Positions 1 to 6,366 of a stretch of 7,334 bases of DNA are shown one piece after another (within the stretch, counting starts at the first letter, position 1; every line of letters begins with the position of its first letter). The DNA is from Candidatus Kaiserbacteria bacterium (GTDB lineage: Bacteria > Patescibacteriota > Minisyncoccia > Phycocordibacterales > UBA918). Position numbers and translations under genes: made by a program. The DNA lies in contig SKGH01000076.1 of NCBI GenBank assembly GCA_007117575.1, positions 1 to 7,334 on the forward strand. The letters are read 5' to 3'. A model generated the notes under the pieces. The model searched no databases and was not told the origin of the DNA. It was given only the letters and a program-made list of their open reading frames with translations.

Positions 1-17
1 AAATACAGGTTGATTAA

Positions 18-48
18 TTGTGAGTATTCTGTAACATATTGTTATATT
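18..48 (+). promoter_or_regulatory. Possible extended -10 promoter for the sugar transferase gene
   Basis: TATATT at 43-48 matches five of six bases of the sigma-70 -10 consensus and is preceded by TG plus one base (40-42), the extended -10 arrangement. The best -35 is TTGTGA at 18-23, a 4/6 match at a long 19-base spacing, so the extended -10 would have to carry the activity. Transcription would begin near 55 and leave a leader of about 47 bases before the ATG at 102. This is a consensus match in AT-rich DNA, so confidence is low. Confidence 0.3.
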
Positions 49-101
49 TTCGTTCGGAGACCAATTACCTCAGCGTATTTATAGCATATCATAATAAGAT
101 C

Positions 102-1508
102 ATGGGAGAGCGAACCAGAGAACTGTTAGTACTGATTACCGGCGATATCTTTATATTTATTGTCTCACTTTGGTTTACTTTATTGGTGCGGTATGGGGAG
201 TTACCCAATGTTAACTTGTTTGAGGCACACTTGTGGCCTTTTTTAACCCTTTCGTTTTTATGGTTATTTATTTTTTATATATCCGGGCTTTATGATAAGC
301 ACACAGTGTTTGTTAAATCTTTGCTGGTGGGGCGCATCGCCCACGCTCAATTGATCAATGTTTTTTTGGCCGGTGTCATTTTTTTGACCATACCGTTTGG
401 TATAACACCTAAGACAAATTTGGTTATCTATCTTGGTATATCAACTATATTGTTGAGTTTGTGGCGTTTAAAACTGTTTAATCGTTTGACGCCTAAGTCA
501 ATGTATAAAGCGGTTTTAATAGCTGATGGAGATGAGGCTATAGAGTTAGTAGATGAGGTAAATAACAATGACAGGTATCACTATTCATTTGTTCGCATAA
601 TAGACAGTGTCACTGCCGGCAATACTCCTGATTTTGAAAAAAAGCTTCAAAGTTTGATGGAAAAAGAAAATATAGATATGGTGGTTGCTGACCCTAAGTT
701 GCCACATTTAGCTCCGGTTTTGCCTACTTTGTTTGATTTGGCATTTATAAAATTTGAATGTCGTTTTTTTGATTTTCATCATGTTTACGAAGAAACCTTT
801 GACCGAGTACCACTTTCTTCTCTACATTATGATTGGTTTATAACCCATGTTTCTCAGAGAAAGAGAACGTTTTATGATCTTGTTAAGCGTGGGATAGATA
901 TTTTAGGAGCTTTAGCGGTGGGCTCGTTTTTTCTTCTTTTGTTGCCGTTTATTTATTTGGCTATGCGTTTTGAAGGTAATAAGCAGATTTTTATGTGGCA
1001 GAAAAGAATAGGTCAGTTCAATACACCGGTCTGGGTATTAAAAGTTCAGACCATGACCAAGAATGATGTAGCGAGCTCAACTTGGCTGGTTGAGGATGAA
1101 AAACAAAAAAACACAGTCACTAAAGTTGGTGCTATACTGCGAAAAACCAGTATAGATGAAATGCCACAAGCTTGGAATATTCTCAAAGGTGAGATGTCAA
1201 TGATAGGTCCGCGAAATGATATAGAAGGGTTGGGACAACGTCTGGCAAAAGATATACCTTATTACAACATCAGAAATTTTGTTAAGCCCGGTGTTACCGG
1301 TTGGGCTCAGACACACCAATTTTACCAGGGTGAAAATATTAGCCCGCAGTCATTAGCTGAGAGTAAAATGAGACTGGCGTACGACCTTTATTACGTTAAG
1401 AATCGTTCGGTGTGGTTAGATATAGAAATTGCCCTGAGAACCATTAAGACTTTAGTATCTCGTTTTGGCGTGAATTTCTTTTCATCAAAAGCTGGTAAAA
1501 ACGTCTGA
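102..1508 (+). CDS. Polyprenyl-phosphate sugar-1-phosphate transferase (exopolysaccharide-type, long form)
   Basis: An integral membrane enzyme that transfers a sugar-1-phosphate from a UDP-sugar to undecaprenyl phosphate, the first membrane step of surface polysaccharide synthesis. The 468-residue protein has four N-terminal hydrophobic helices (about 8-29, 44-62, 85-100, 107-121), a middle region resembling a degenerate CoA-binding-type Rossmann domain, a membrane helix near 268-288, and a C-terminal bacterial sugar transferase domain (PF02397 type). The domain shows KRGID (263-267), WQKRIGQ near 299, SIDEMPQ with the catalytic Asp352-Glu353 pair, GPRND at 369 and KPGVTGWAQ at 395-403. Two usual motif residues differ: KFR(S/T)M is KVQTM, and GPRP is GPRN. 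ATG 102 is chosen because it sits just before the first helix. A TTG at 39 would add 21 residues that look unlike protein. Neither start has a Shine-Dalgarno sequence. The sugar substrate cannot be told from sequence. Confidence 0.9.
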   Translation: MGERTRELLVLITGDIFIFIVSLWFTLLVRYGELPNVNLFEAHLWPFLTLSFLWLFIFYISGLYDKHTVFVKSLLVGRIAHAQLINVFLAGVIFLTIPFGITPKTNLVIYLGISTILLSLWRLKLFNRLTPKSMYKAVLIADGDEAIELVDEVNNNDRYHYSFVRIIDSVTAGNTPDFEKKLQSLMEKENIDMVVADPKLPHLAPVLPTLFDLAFIKFECRFFDFHHVYEETFDRVPLSSLHYDWFITHVSQRKRTFYDLVKRGIDILGALAVGSFFLLLLPFIYLAMRFEGNKQIFMWQKRIGQFNTPVWVLKVQTMTKNDVASSTWLVEDEKQKNTVTKVGAILRKTSIDEMPQAWNILKGEMSMIGPRNDIEGLGQRLAKDIPYYNIRNFVKPGVTGWAQTHQFYQGENISPQSLAESKMRLAYDLYYVKNRSVWLDIEIALRTIKTLVSRFGVNFFSSKAGKNV

Positions 1509-1567
1509 TTACGTGAGCTTTAATGTCCCGTCGGCTCTACTGAGAAGGAGTGAAACGGACGTTTTTA
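1496..1567 (+). terminator. Terminator-like alternative hairpins at the end of the sugar transferase gene
   Basis: Two mutually exclusive stems share one right arm. The inner hairpin pairs 1525-1531 with 1555-1560 (six pairs, one bulged C) and is followed by GTTTTTATT, which resembles an intrinsic terminator. The outer stem pairs 1496-1507 with 1556-1567 (12 pairs including one G-T). Its left arm covers the last codons and the TGA stop at 1506-1508, and it would absorb the T-run. A ribosome at the stop codon would block the outer stem and favour the inner one. The pairing is read directly from the sequence; terminator function is inferred. Confidence 0.4.
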
Positions 1568-1655
1568 TTGAGTATTACGTTATGTTTGCTTTTACTTTTG
1601 TCTCAGGTTTTGTTAGAGTTTGTCTCACGGTGCGAAGTGTTCAATATATAAAACT

Positions 1656-1782
1656 CATGACTTACGCGTTTGGCGAATTTCTTTGTGGCTTTCGTCATTC
1701 AAACCTTTCATCGTACCACCAAGTACGCCTCAGTTTTTCGCTCCTCAGCGCCTCGAACTTCATCAGAAACGCGTAAGTCCTG
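1656..1782. repeat. MITE-like palindromic element with terminal inverted repeats and 5-bp flanking duplication
   Basis: A 127-base non-coding element. The ends 1656-1671 and 1767-1782 are inverted repeats pairing at 15 of 16 positions, 13 of them contiguous (GACTTACGCGTTT against AAACGCGTAAGTC). The pentamer AAACT directly abuts both outer edges (1651-1655 and 1783-1787), as expected of a target-site duplication. The interior is an imperfect palindrome centred on CGTAC/GTACG (1712-1716, 1723-1727), with AAAC/GTTT pairing outside it and internal loops that are GA-rich on the minus strand. CGC(T)CCTC-type motifs recur at 1726, 1739 and 1749. No transposase is present, so if mobile it would be non-autonomous. 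It ends 16 bases before the epimerase start. It could instead be a cis-acting RNA hairpin; copy number in the genome would decide. Confidence 0.5.
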
Positions 1783-1798
1783 AAACTATAACTATCCC

Positions 1799-2902
1799 AT
1801 GAAGCAAGTGTCTAAAAACAAAAAAGGTCGAGTACTGCTTGTAACCGGAGCGGTGGGGTATGTTGGTGAAATGTTATGTGAACAGTTGGTTTTACGTAAG
1901 GATGTCAAGAGGGTGGTGGCAATTGATAAAGAACCTTGTTCAAAGCGTTTGTCAAAGCTTAAAAAGCTTACGTATCTGCACCACAATCTTGCTGATGATG
2001 GTTGGGAAGAGGTGGTCGCTAAATACATGCCGGATACGGTTATACATACAGCTTGGCAAATACGTGAGATGTATGGTAAGAGGGATGTTCAGTGGCGTCT
2101 TAATATTGAATCATCTAAAAGAGTTTTTGAGTTTTGTTACGCTAATTCATTTGTAAAAAAGGTCATTTATTTCTCAACGGCCGCTTGCTATTCTGCTCGT
2201 GTTGATAATACTTTAGACCATTACTTCAGTGAAGAAGAAGGTTTGAGAGACGATGAATATAGCTATGCTTATGAAAAGAAAGTGTCGGAGGAAGCTTTAT
2301 TGGCAAGAGATAATGTTGCTTCGGTTGCTCAAACGCATCGTCCGCAGGTAACCATATTTAGACCATCCGCTATCACCGGTCCCAGAGGGAGGTTTTTAAG
2401 AATACGTTTCGGTTTACAGTCAGCATTGTCTGGAAGTATTAAGGGCGGTTTCGTCAATAACTTAGTATCTATGCTGACCATGTTCATGCCGGTCACTAAG
2501 AGTTGGGTAAGACAGTTTGTACATGAAGACGACGTTTATGACGTGATTGTTAAGTGTGTTTTTGAAGACCAAGACTGGCAGTATGAAACATTTAATCTAA
2601 CTCCTCTTGGTGAACCGGTGTACGCTAAAGACATGGCCAAGGCGGTGGGTAAGAGGGCAATACTTATATCGCCATTCATGGTCAGGGTGGCCTTCTTCAT
2701 TTTTTGGCATCTAACTAGGGGAAAGATACCTACCTGTGCTCACAGTTGGCGCTTTTATAGCCATCCTATTCTGATGAGTGGTGAAAAACTAAGCGGTTTT
2801 TATACTTGTCAGTATGGCTCTATGGAGGCTTTTAAATATACAACCGGTCGTTATGAAAAAGAGATACCAAAAGATAAAAAAGTAAGATATATTGATAAAT
2901 AA
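1799..2902 (+). CDS. Extended SDR, NAD-dependent epimerase/dehydratase family protein
   Basis: A 367-residue extended short-chain dehydrogenase/reductase, the fold of nucleotide-sugar epimerases and dehydratases. Visible elements are the dinucleotide-binding turn TGAVGYVG at 16-23, an aspartate at the end of the second strand (Asp43) that favours NAD over NADP, HTAW after the fourth strand, the active-site STA region at 126-128, the catalytic YxxxK pair Tyr156-Lys160 (YAYEK), FRPSAITGPRG, and RQFVHEDDV, which typically helps position the substrate. The C-terminal third is family-typical, with a hydrophobic stretch (PFMVRVAFFIFWHL) that may contact the membrane. Location after the sugar transferase suggests nucleotide-sugar or lipid-linked sugar modification, but the substrate is not determinable and a steroid/cinnamoyl-type SDR is not excluded. 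There is no Shine-Dalgarno sequence before ATG 1799. The palindromic element lies immediately upstream, and folD follows after 28 bases. Confidence 0.85.
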   Translation: MKQVSKNKKGRVLLVTGAVGYVGEMLCEQLVLRKDVKRVVAIDKEPCSKRLSKLKKLTYLHHNLADDGWEEVVAKYMPDTVIHTAWQIREMYGKRDVQWRLNIESSKRVFEFCYANSFVKKVIYFSTAACYSARVDNTLDHYFSEEEGLRDDEYSYAYEKKVSEEALLARDNVASVAQTHRPQVTIFRPSAITGPRGRFLRIRFGLQSALSGSIKGGFVNNLVSMLTMFMPVTKSWVRQFVHEDDVYDVIVKCVFEDQDWQYETFNLTPLGEPVYAKDMAKAVGKRAILISPFMVRVAFFIFWHLTRGKIPTCAHSWRFYSHPILMSGEKLSGFYTCQYGSMEAFKYTTGRYEKEIPKDKKVRYIDK

Positions 2903-2930
2903 TTGTGAGTGGTCTAACAATTTTGATTTT

Positions 2931-3734
2931 ATGATAGTAAATGGAAAAGAAATAGCTGATTCGTTGTTGCGTGAAGTGAGTAATGGCATCACGCACTTAT
3001 CGCATAAACCACATTTAACGGTTTGTTCTTGCGCGCCTGATTTTGCTACCAAAAAGTATTTGGCGATAAAACAGGTCAAGGCCAGAGAGGTTGGTATAGG
3101 GCTTAGTGTAGTAGAATTTCCACACGATTCTACAACCGAGACTATTATAAGTTCCATACCTCGCTTGTGTATGCAAACTGATGCCATTGTCATTCAGTTA
3201 CCTTTTCCCTCAAGTCTGGATGTTGAAGCAATTTTAGACTCAGTGCCGGTCCATTACGATGCTGATGCCATGCGTTATGCTTCTACCGGTTTTACTCCGG
3301 TTATGGCACCGGTGGCGGGAGCTGTAAAGGAGATAGCCCGTCATTATCAAATAGACTTTAAAGGTAAAGATGTGGTGGTGGTAGGAAAAGGGCGTTTGGT
3401 AGGCAGGCCATGTGAGCGTTTGACCAGAGATTTGGGGGGAAATGTTAAAGTTTTTGATCAAAAAGTTGATGACTTAAGACAATCAGTCTCTGATGCCGAT
3501 ATTTTGATATTAGGTACCGGAGTAGCTGGCTTGATAAGGCCCGACATGATAAAGTCAGGCGTGGTTATCTTTGACGCCGGCACTTCTGAGGATGGCGGAG
3601 TGTTGGTCGGCGATGCTGATCCGAGTTGCTCTAATGTGGCCAGCTTTATAACTCCGGTTCCGGGGGGTATAGGACCAATAACTATAGCGGTTTTACTACG
3701 TAACGTGTTAACTTTGGCTACCAAAAAGTCTTAG
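2931..3734 (+). CDS. folD: Bifunctional methylenetetrahydrofolate dehydrogenase / methenyltetrahydrofolate cyclohydrolase
   Basis: A cytosolic enzyme interconverting 5,10-methylene-, 5,10-methenyl- and 10-formyl-tetrahydrofolate, feeding purine, thymidylate and initiator formyl-Met synthesis. The 267-residue protein is slightly short for the family (about 280-290). Conserved active-site positions are Tyr43 and Lys47 (YxxxK), Gln89 in IQLPFP, and Asp112 in DADAM. The nucleotide domain has VGKGRLVGRP at 151-160 and TPVPGGIGPITIA from 241. The glycine-rich loop, the APVAGAV segment and DAGTSE are of the type I associate with CPR bacteria and differ from E. coli PCTP and VGRSxIVG. The second nucleotide-domain strand ends in VFD (Asp176) where E. 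coli-type enzymes have a CHS-like segment, which could affect NADP versus NAD preference. ATG 2931 gives the normal MIVNGKEIA start; a TTG at 2892 would overlap the epimerase. No Shine-Dalgarno sequence is visible. Confidence 0.95.
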   Translation: MIVNGKEIADSLLREVSNGITHLSHKPHLTVCSCAPDFATKKYLAIKQVKAREVGIGLSVVEFPHDSTTETIISSIPRLCMQTDAIVIQLPFPSSLDVEAILDSVPVHYDADAMRYASTGFTPVMAPVAGAVKEIARHYQIDFKGKDVVVVGKGRLVGRPCERLTRDLGGNVKVFDQKVDDLRQSVSDADILILGTGVAGLIRPDMIKSGVVIFDAGTSEDGGVLVGDADPSCSNVASFITPVPGGIGPITIAVLLRNVLTLATKKS

Positions 3735-3789
3735 AAGATTTAGAAGATATAATATAAAAAACATGATTATTAGGTTGATAGTGTCAGAT

Positions 3790-3838
3790 TTGTCAAAGGT
3801 AGTGTCCGGACTTATTTTGTGTTATACAATAGCTATTG
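3790..3838 (+). promoter_or_regulatory. Candidate promoter for secDF with a 12-bp palindrome at the start site
   Basis: TTGTCA (3790-3795, 5/6 to the -35 consensus) and TATTTT (3813-3818, 4/6 to the -10) are separated by exactly 17 bases in the 107-base gap between folD and secD. Transcription would start near 3825, leaving a leader of about 17 bases without a Shine-Dalgarno sequence. A perfect 12-bp palindrome, CAATAGCTATTG, covers 3827-3838 just before the ATG, and GTCCGGAC (3804-3811) is an 8-bp palindrome in the spacer. Either could be an operator, but palindromes of this size also arise by chance in a window this long. Confidence 0.4.
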
Positions 3839-3841
3839 GTT

Positions 3842-5287
3842 ATGAATAAGAACAACTCCAAGACAGCGGAAGTGACAGAGTCTGATTCGCTACGGTTTGG
3901 CAGGGCTTTTTTGGTGTTGCTGATCGGTGGCCTGATCGGTCTTTTTGTCTATAACAACACTTTCACGAATGAAGCCCGTTTTCCTTTTAAGCTGGGACTT
4001 GATTTGGCCGGAGGTAGTCATTTGGTGTATGAGGCCGACGTAGACGGTATAGAACCACAACAAGTCCCTGCCTTAATGAATGTCCTACGAGACGTGATAG
4101 AAAGAAGAATTAACGTTTTCGGGGTGTCTGAACCGGTTGTTTACGTTGAGCGTGGTAGTTTTGTGGCTGATGTCAGTCGAGAGAGGTTGGTGGTAGAGTT
4201 GCCCGGAGTTACAGATGTGGAGGAGGCTGTTAGAGAAATAGGTCGCACACCGCTTTTAGAATTTAAGCTGGTTGACGCGGAAGCTTTGGCAGAGCGTGAT
4301 TCTTTGGAGTTGGTTATTGACGAGGATGAAGAAGATGTTGCGGACGGAGACGTGGCTACTACTACACAGGTTTTGCCCGAGCCTTACTTAGACACAGGTT
4401 TAACCGGTCGTTATTTGCGCAGTGCCGCGCTCGAGTTTGCTAGCGGTCAGGGTAGTCAGCGAGCAAATGAGCCAATAGTGTCTATTGTTTTTGATAGGGA
4501 AGGAGCAGAACTGTTTGCGTCCATAACTCGTCAAAATGTAGGCGGTAATTTGGCCATTTTTTTGGATGGTGAGCTGTTGTCGGCGCCACGTATCAACGAG
4601 CCTATAACCGGAGGCAGAGCTATTATTTCCGGAGGTTTTACTCCTGAGGAAGCCAGATCTTTAGCTCAAAACCTGAATTTTGGCGCACTACCTGTACCCA
4701 TTAGCTTGGTTAGTACCCAGACTATAGGGGCTACTTTGGGTGCCGAAATGTTGGATCAAGGTATTCAAGCGGCCATCGTCGGGCTGGTGCTGATTGCCAT
4801 TTTTATGATGGCTTGGTATCGCCTTCCGGGTTTGGTGGCTGTGGTTGCCTTGTCCATATATATAGTGCTTATGTTGGCCTTGTTTAAGGTCATACCGGTA
4901 ACTCTAACGGCCGCCGGTTTGGCAGGTTTTGTTATCTCTCTTGGTATGGCGGTAGATGCCAACGTCTTGGTCTTTGAACGCTTTAAAGAAGAATACAGGT
5001 CTGGAAAACGTAGTCGACAAGCTGCAAGAGAGGGGTTTGTGCGTGCTTGGAGCGCCATTAGAGACGGCAACATAACCAGTTTGCTTTCTGCCATAATTTT
5101 GTTTTGGTTTGGAACCTCACTGGTTAAGGGTTTTGCTTTGGTGTTTGGTATAGGAATCATTGTGTCCATGATGTCGGCTTTGTTGGTAACTCGTACTCTA
5201 TTGTTGGCTTTGCCGGAGTATTCAAGAGGGGACAGTAGTTTTTGGTCGGCATTGTATGAATCAGGGTGGGGTTTAGGAAAAAAATAA
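3842..5287 (+). CDS. secD: Protein translocase subunit SecD
   Basis: An RND-superfamily membrane subunit that works with SecF to draw proteins through SecYEG after SecA, using the proton gradient. The 481-residue protein has a first membrane helix at about 22-37, LGLDLAGGS at 51-59 opening the P1 periplasmic domain, then a large extracytoplasmic region with FDREGAELFA and an ISGGFTPEEA-type sequence. Five further helices follow from about residue 308, and the conserved proton-pathway aspartate is Asp372 in AVDANVLVFER of helix 4. Length lies between short Gram-positive-type SecD and the 615-residue E. coli protein. A very acidic patch (DEDEED, about residues 158-164) sits in the extracytoplasmic domain. 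ATG 3842 is preferred over an in-frame TTG at 3836, since it lacks only two residues and TTG has no better ribosome site. secF begins 2 bases after the stop. No yajC is seen nearby. Confidence 0.96.
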   Translation: MNKNNSKTAEVTESDSLRFGRAFLVLLIGGLIGLFVYNNTFTNEARFPFKLGLDLAGGSHLVYEADVDGIEPQQVPALMNVLRDVIERRINVFGVSEPVVYVERGSFVADVSRERLVVELPGVTDVEEAVREIGRTPLLEFKLVDAEALAERDSLELVIDEDEEDVADGDVATTTQVLPEPYLDTGLTGRYLRSAALEFASGQGSQRANEPIVSIVFDREGAELFASITRQNVGGNLAIFLDGELLSAPRINEPITGGRAIISGGFTPEEARSLAQNLNFGALPVPISLVSTQTIGATLGAEMLDQGIQAAIVGLVLIAIFMMAWYRLPGLVAVVALSIYIVLMLALFKVIPVTLTAAGLAGFVISLGMAVDANVLVFERFKEEYRSGKRSRQAAREGFVRAWSAIRDGNITSLLSAIILFWFGTSLVKGFALVFGIGIIVSMMSALLVTRTLLLALPEYSRGDSSFWSALYESGWGLGKK

Positions 5288-5289
5288 AT

Positions 5290-6282
5290 ATGTTTGTCGT
5301 AACTTACAAAAAAATATTTCTTTCTCTAGGTTTGATCTTTATGGCTATATCAGCCACTGTGGTGGCTTATTTTGGTCTCAATTTGGGTATAGATTTTGCC
5401 GGAGGTGCTTTGACAGAAGTTGTGTATCAAGAGAAGCCGGAAGCGTCGTTATTGGAAGACATGCTGTCTGACCCTGATTTGGATCTTGGTGGTTTTTCCT
5501 TGCGTGAGACGGTTGGTGATGGTGGTAAGCCGGGATATATACTAAGGTCGCGCGATTTGAGCGACGAGGAGAGAGTCAAGGTGTCTTCTTTATTGGTTTC
5601 TGAAGGAGAGGGTGGAGAGGTAACTCGCTTTACCTCAATTGGTCCTGTGATAGGTCAGGAGTTGAGAGATAAAGCGGTTTGGGCGATATCGGCGGTAGTG
5701 TTGATAATCATCATTTACGTCGCTTTTGCTTTTCGTGGCGTTTCTTATCCGGTTGGTGGTTGGGTATATGGAGGTATTACTATCATAGCCCTAGCTCACG
5801 ACATTTTAATTCCCACCGCATTGATGGCGGTTCTGGGTTTTGCGTATGGAGTTGAGGTTGATGTGTTATTTGTTATGGCCTTGCTAGCGGTGTTGGGTTA
5901 TTCTGTAAATGATACGATAGTAGTTTTTGATCGGGTGCGTGAAAATCTTCAACAGTTTAGGACTGAGAAGAAAGTGAAGAAAAATGTGGGGGGAGTTATT
6001 GAGGAAGAGGTGACCTATAAATTAAATAAACCATTTCAAGAGATTGTTGGTCTTTCGGTTTCTCAGACTATTACTCGCTCCATCAATACTTCCATAACCA
6101 CTCTGGTAGCTTTAACCGCGCTTTACTTCTTTGGAGCGGAGGTGACAAAGACTTTTGCTTTAATCCTTACGGCAGGTGTTTTGGCGGGAACTTATTCATC
6201 GCTTTTCTTTGCCAACCCTCTACTTATCTATATGGCTGAACGTAAAGCAAAACAGGAAGGCGAGACTTTGTCGGATAAGTAA
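5290..6282 (+). CDS. secF: Protein translocase subunit SecF
   Basis: The SecD partner in the proton-driven accessory complex of the Sec translocon. The 330-residue protein has helix 1 at about 9-29, LGIDFAGG at 32-39, a small extracytoplasmic P4-type domain ending in TSIGPVIGQELRDKA, and then five helices from about 129. The conserved helix-4 aspartate is Asp208 in GYSVNDTIVVFDRVREN, and SINTSITTLVAL opens helix 5. Between these, residues 224-248 form a charged cytoplasmic insertion (RTEKKVKK..., then EEEV) longer than the E. coli loop. ATG 5290 lies 2 bases after the secD stop. AGGA at 5275-5278 inside secD, 11 bases upstream, is a weak ribosome site, so translational coupling is likely. An in-frame GTG at 5266 would add eight residues and overlap secD by 22 bases; it cannot be excluded. 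Confidence 0.96.
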   Translation: MFVVTYKKIFLSLGLIFMAISATVVAYFGLNLGIDFAGGALTEVVYQEKPEASLLEDMLSDPDLDLGGFSLRETVGDGGKPGYILRSRDLSDEERVKVSSLLVSEGEGGEVTRFTSIGPVIGQELRDKAVWAISAVVLIIIIYVAFAFRGVSYPVGGWVYGGITIIALAHDILIPTALMAVLGFAYGVEVDVLFVMALLAVLGYSVNDTIVVFDRVRENLQQFRTEKKVKKNVGGVIEEEVTYKLNKPFQEIVGLSVSQTITRSINTSITTLVALTALYFFGAEVTKTFALILTAGVLAGTYSSLFFANPLLIYMAERKAKQEGETLSDK

Positions 6283-6306
6283 TAACCTGCTCCTGTTAAC
6301 AGGTTG
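6283..6306 (+). terminator. Weak stem-loop after secF
   Basis: AACCTG (6284-6289) and CAGGTT (6300-6305) form a 6-bp stem, seven with a closing T-G pair, around a 10-base loop starting just after the secF stop. CTGTTAACAG inside it is itself a 10-bp palindrome giving an alternative fold. No T-run follows directly; the nearest T-rich stretch begins at about 6320. It may be a weak terminator or an mRNA 3'-end stabiliser, or mean nothing. Confidence 0.25.
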
Positions 6307-6366
6307 AGTAAGTGCCCAATTTTATTTAAACGCAAGATTTTTTAGTAAGCTAAATCAAGATCAAAT

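Noticed and set aside
1506..1508. Possible UGA recoding to glycine, as in some CPR lineages
   Set aside because: The only gene ending in TGA stops at the normal end of its domain, glycine uses GGN throughout, and no gene needs UGA read-through.
1760..1766. CUGAUGA on the minus strand next to the strong terminal stem, resembling a hammerhead ribozyme core
   Set aside because: A correctly placed GAAA and third helix are missing, and the position where cleavage would be expected reads GCC before the stem rather than a UH site.
1513..1776. An 87-residue open frame in the gap after the sugar transferase (and a 60-residue frame at 1620-1802)
   Set aside because: Both run through the inverted repeats of the palindromic element, have no Shine-Dalgarno sequence, and give cysteine/serine-rich translations without recognisable motifs.
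15..2910. The 11-mer TAATTGTGAGT occurs at 15-25 and 2900-2910, each upstream of a gene
   Set aside because: Several shared 11-mers are expected by chance in a window this long, and the distances to the start codons differ (76 versus 20 bases).
3748..3753. Perfect TATAAT box after folD
   Set aside because: No -35 sequence lies at a usable distance, and the match is partly created by a 9-bp tandem duplication in AT-rich DNA.
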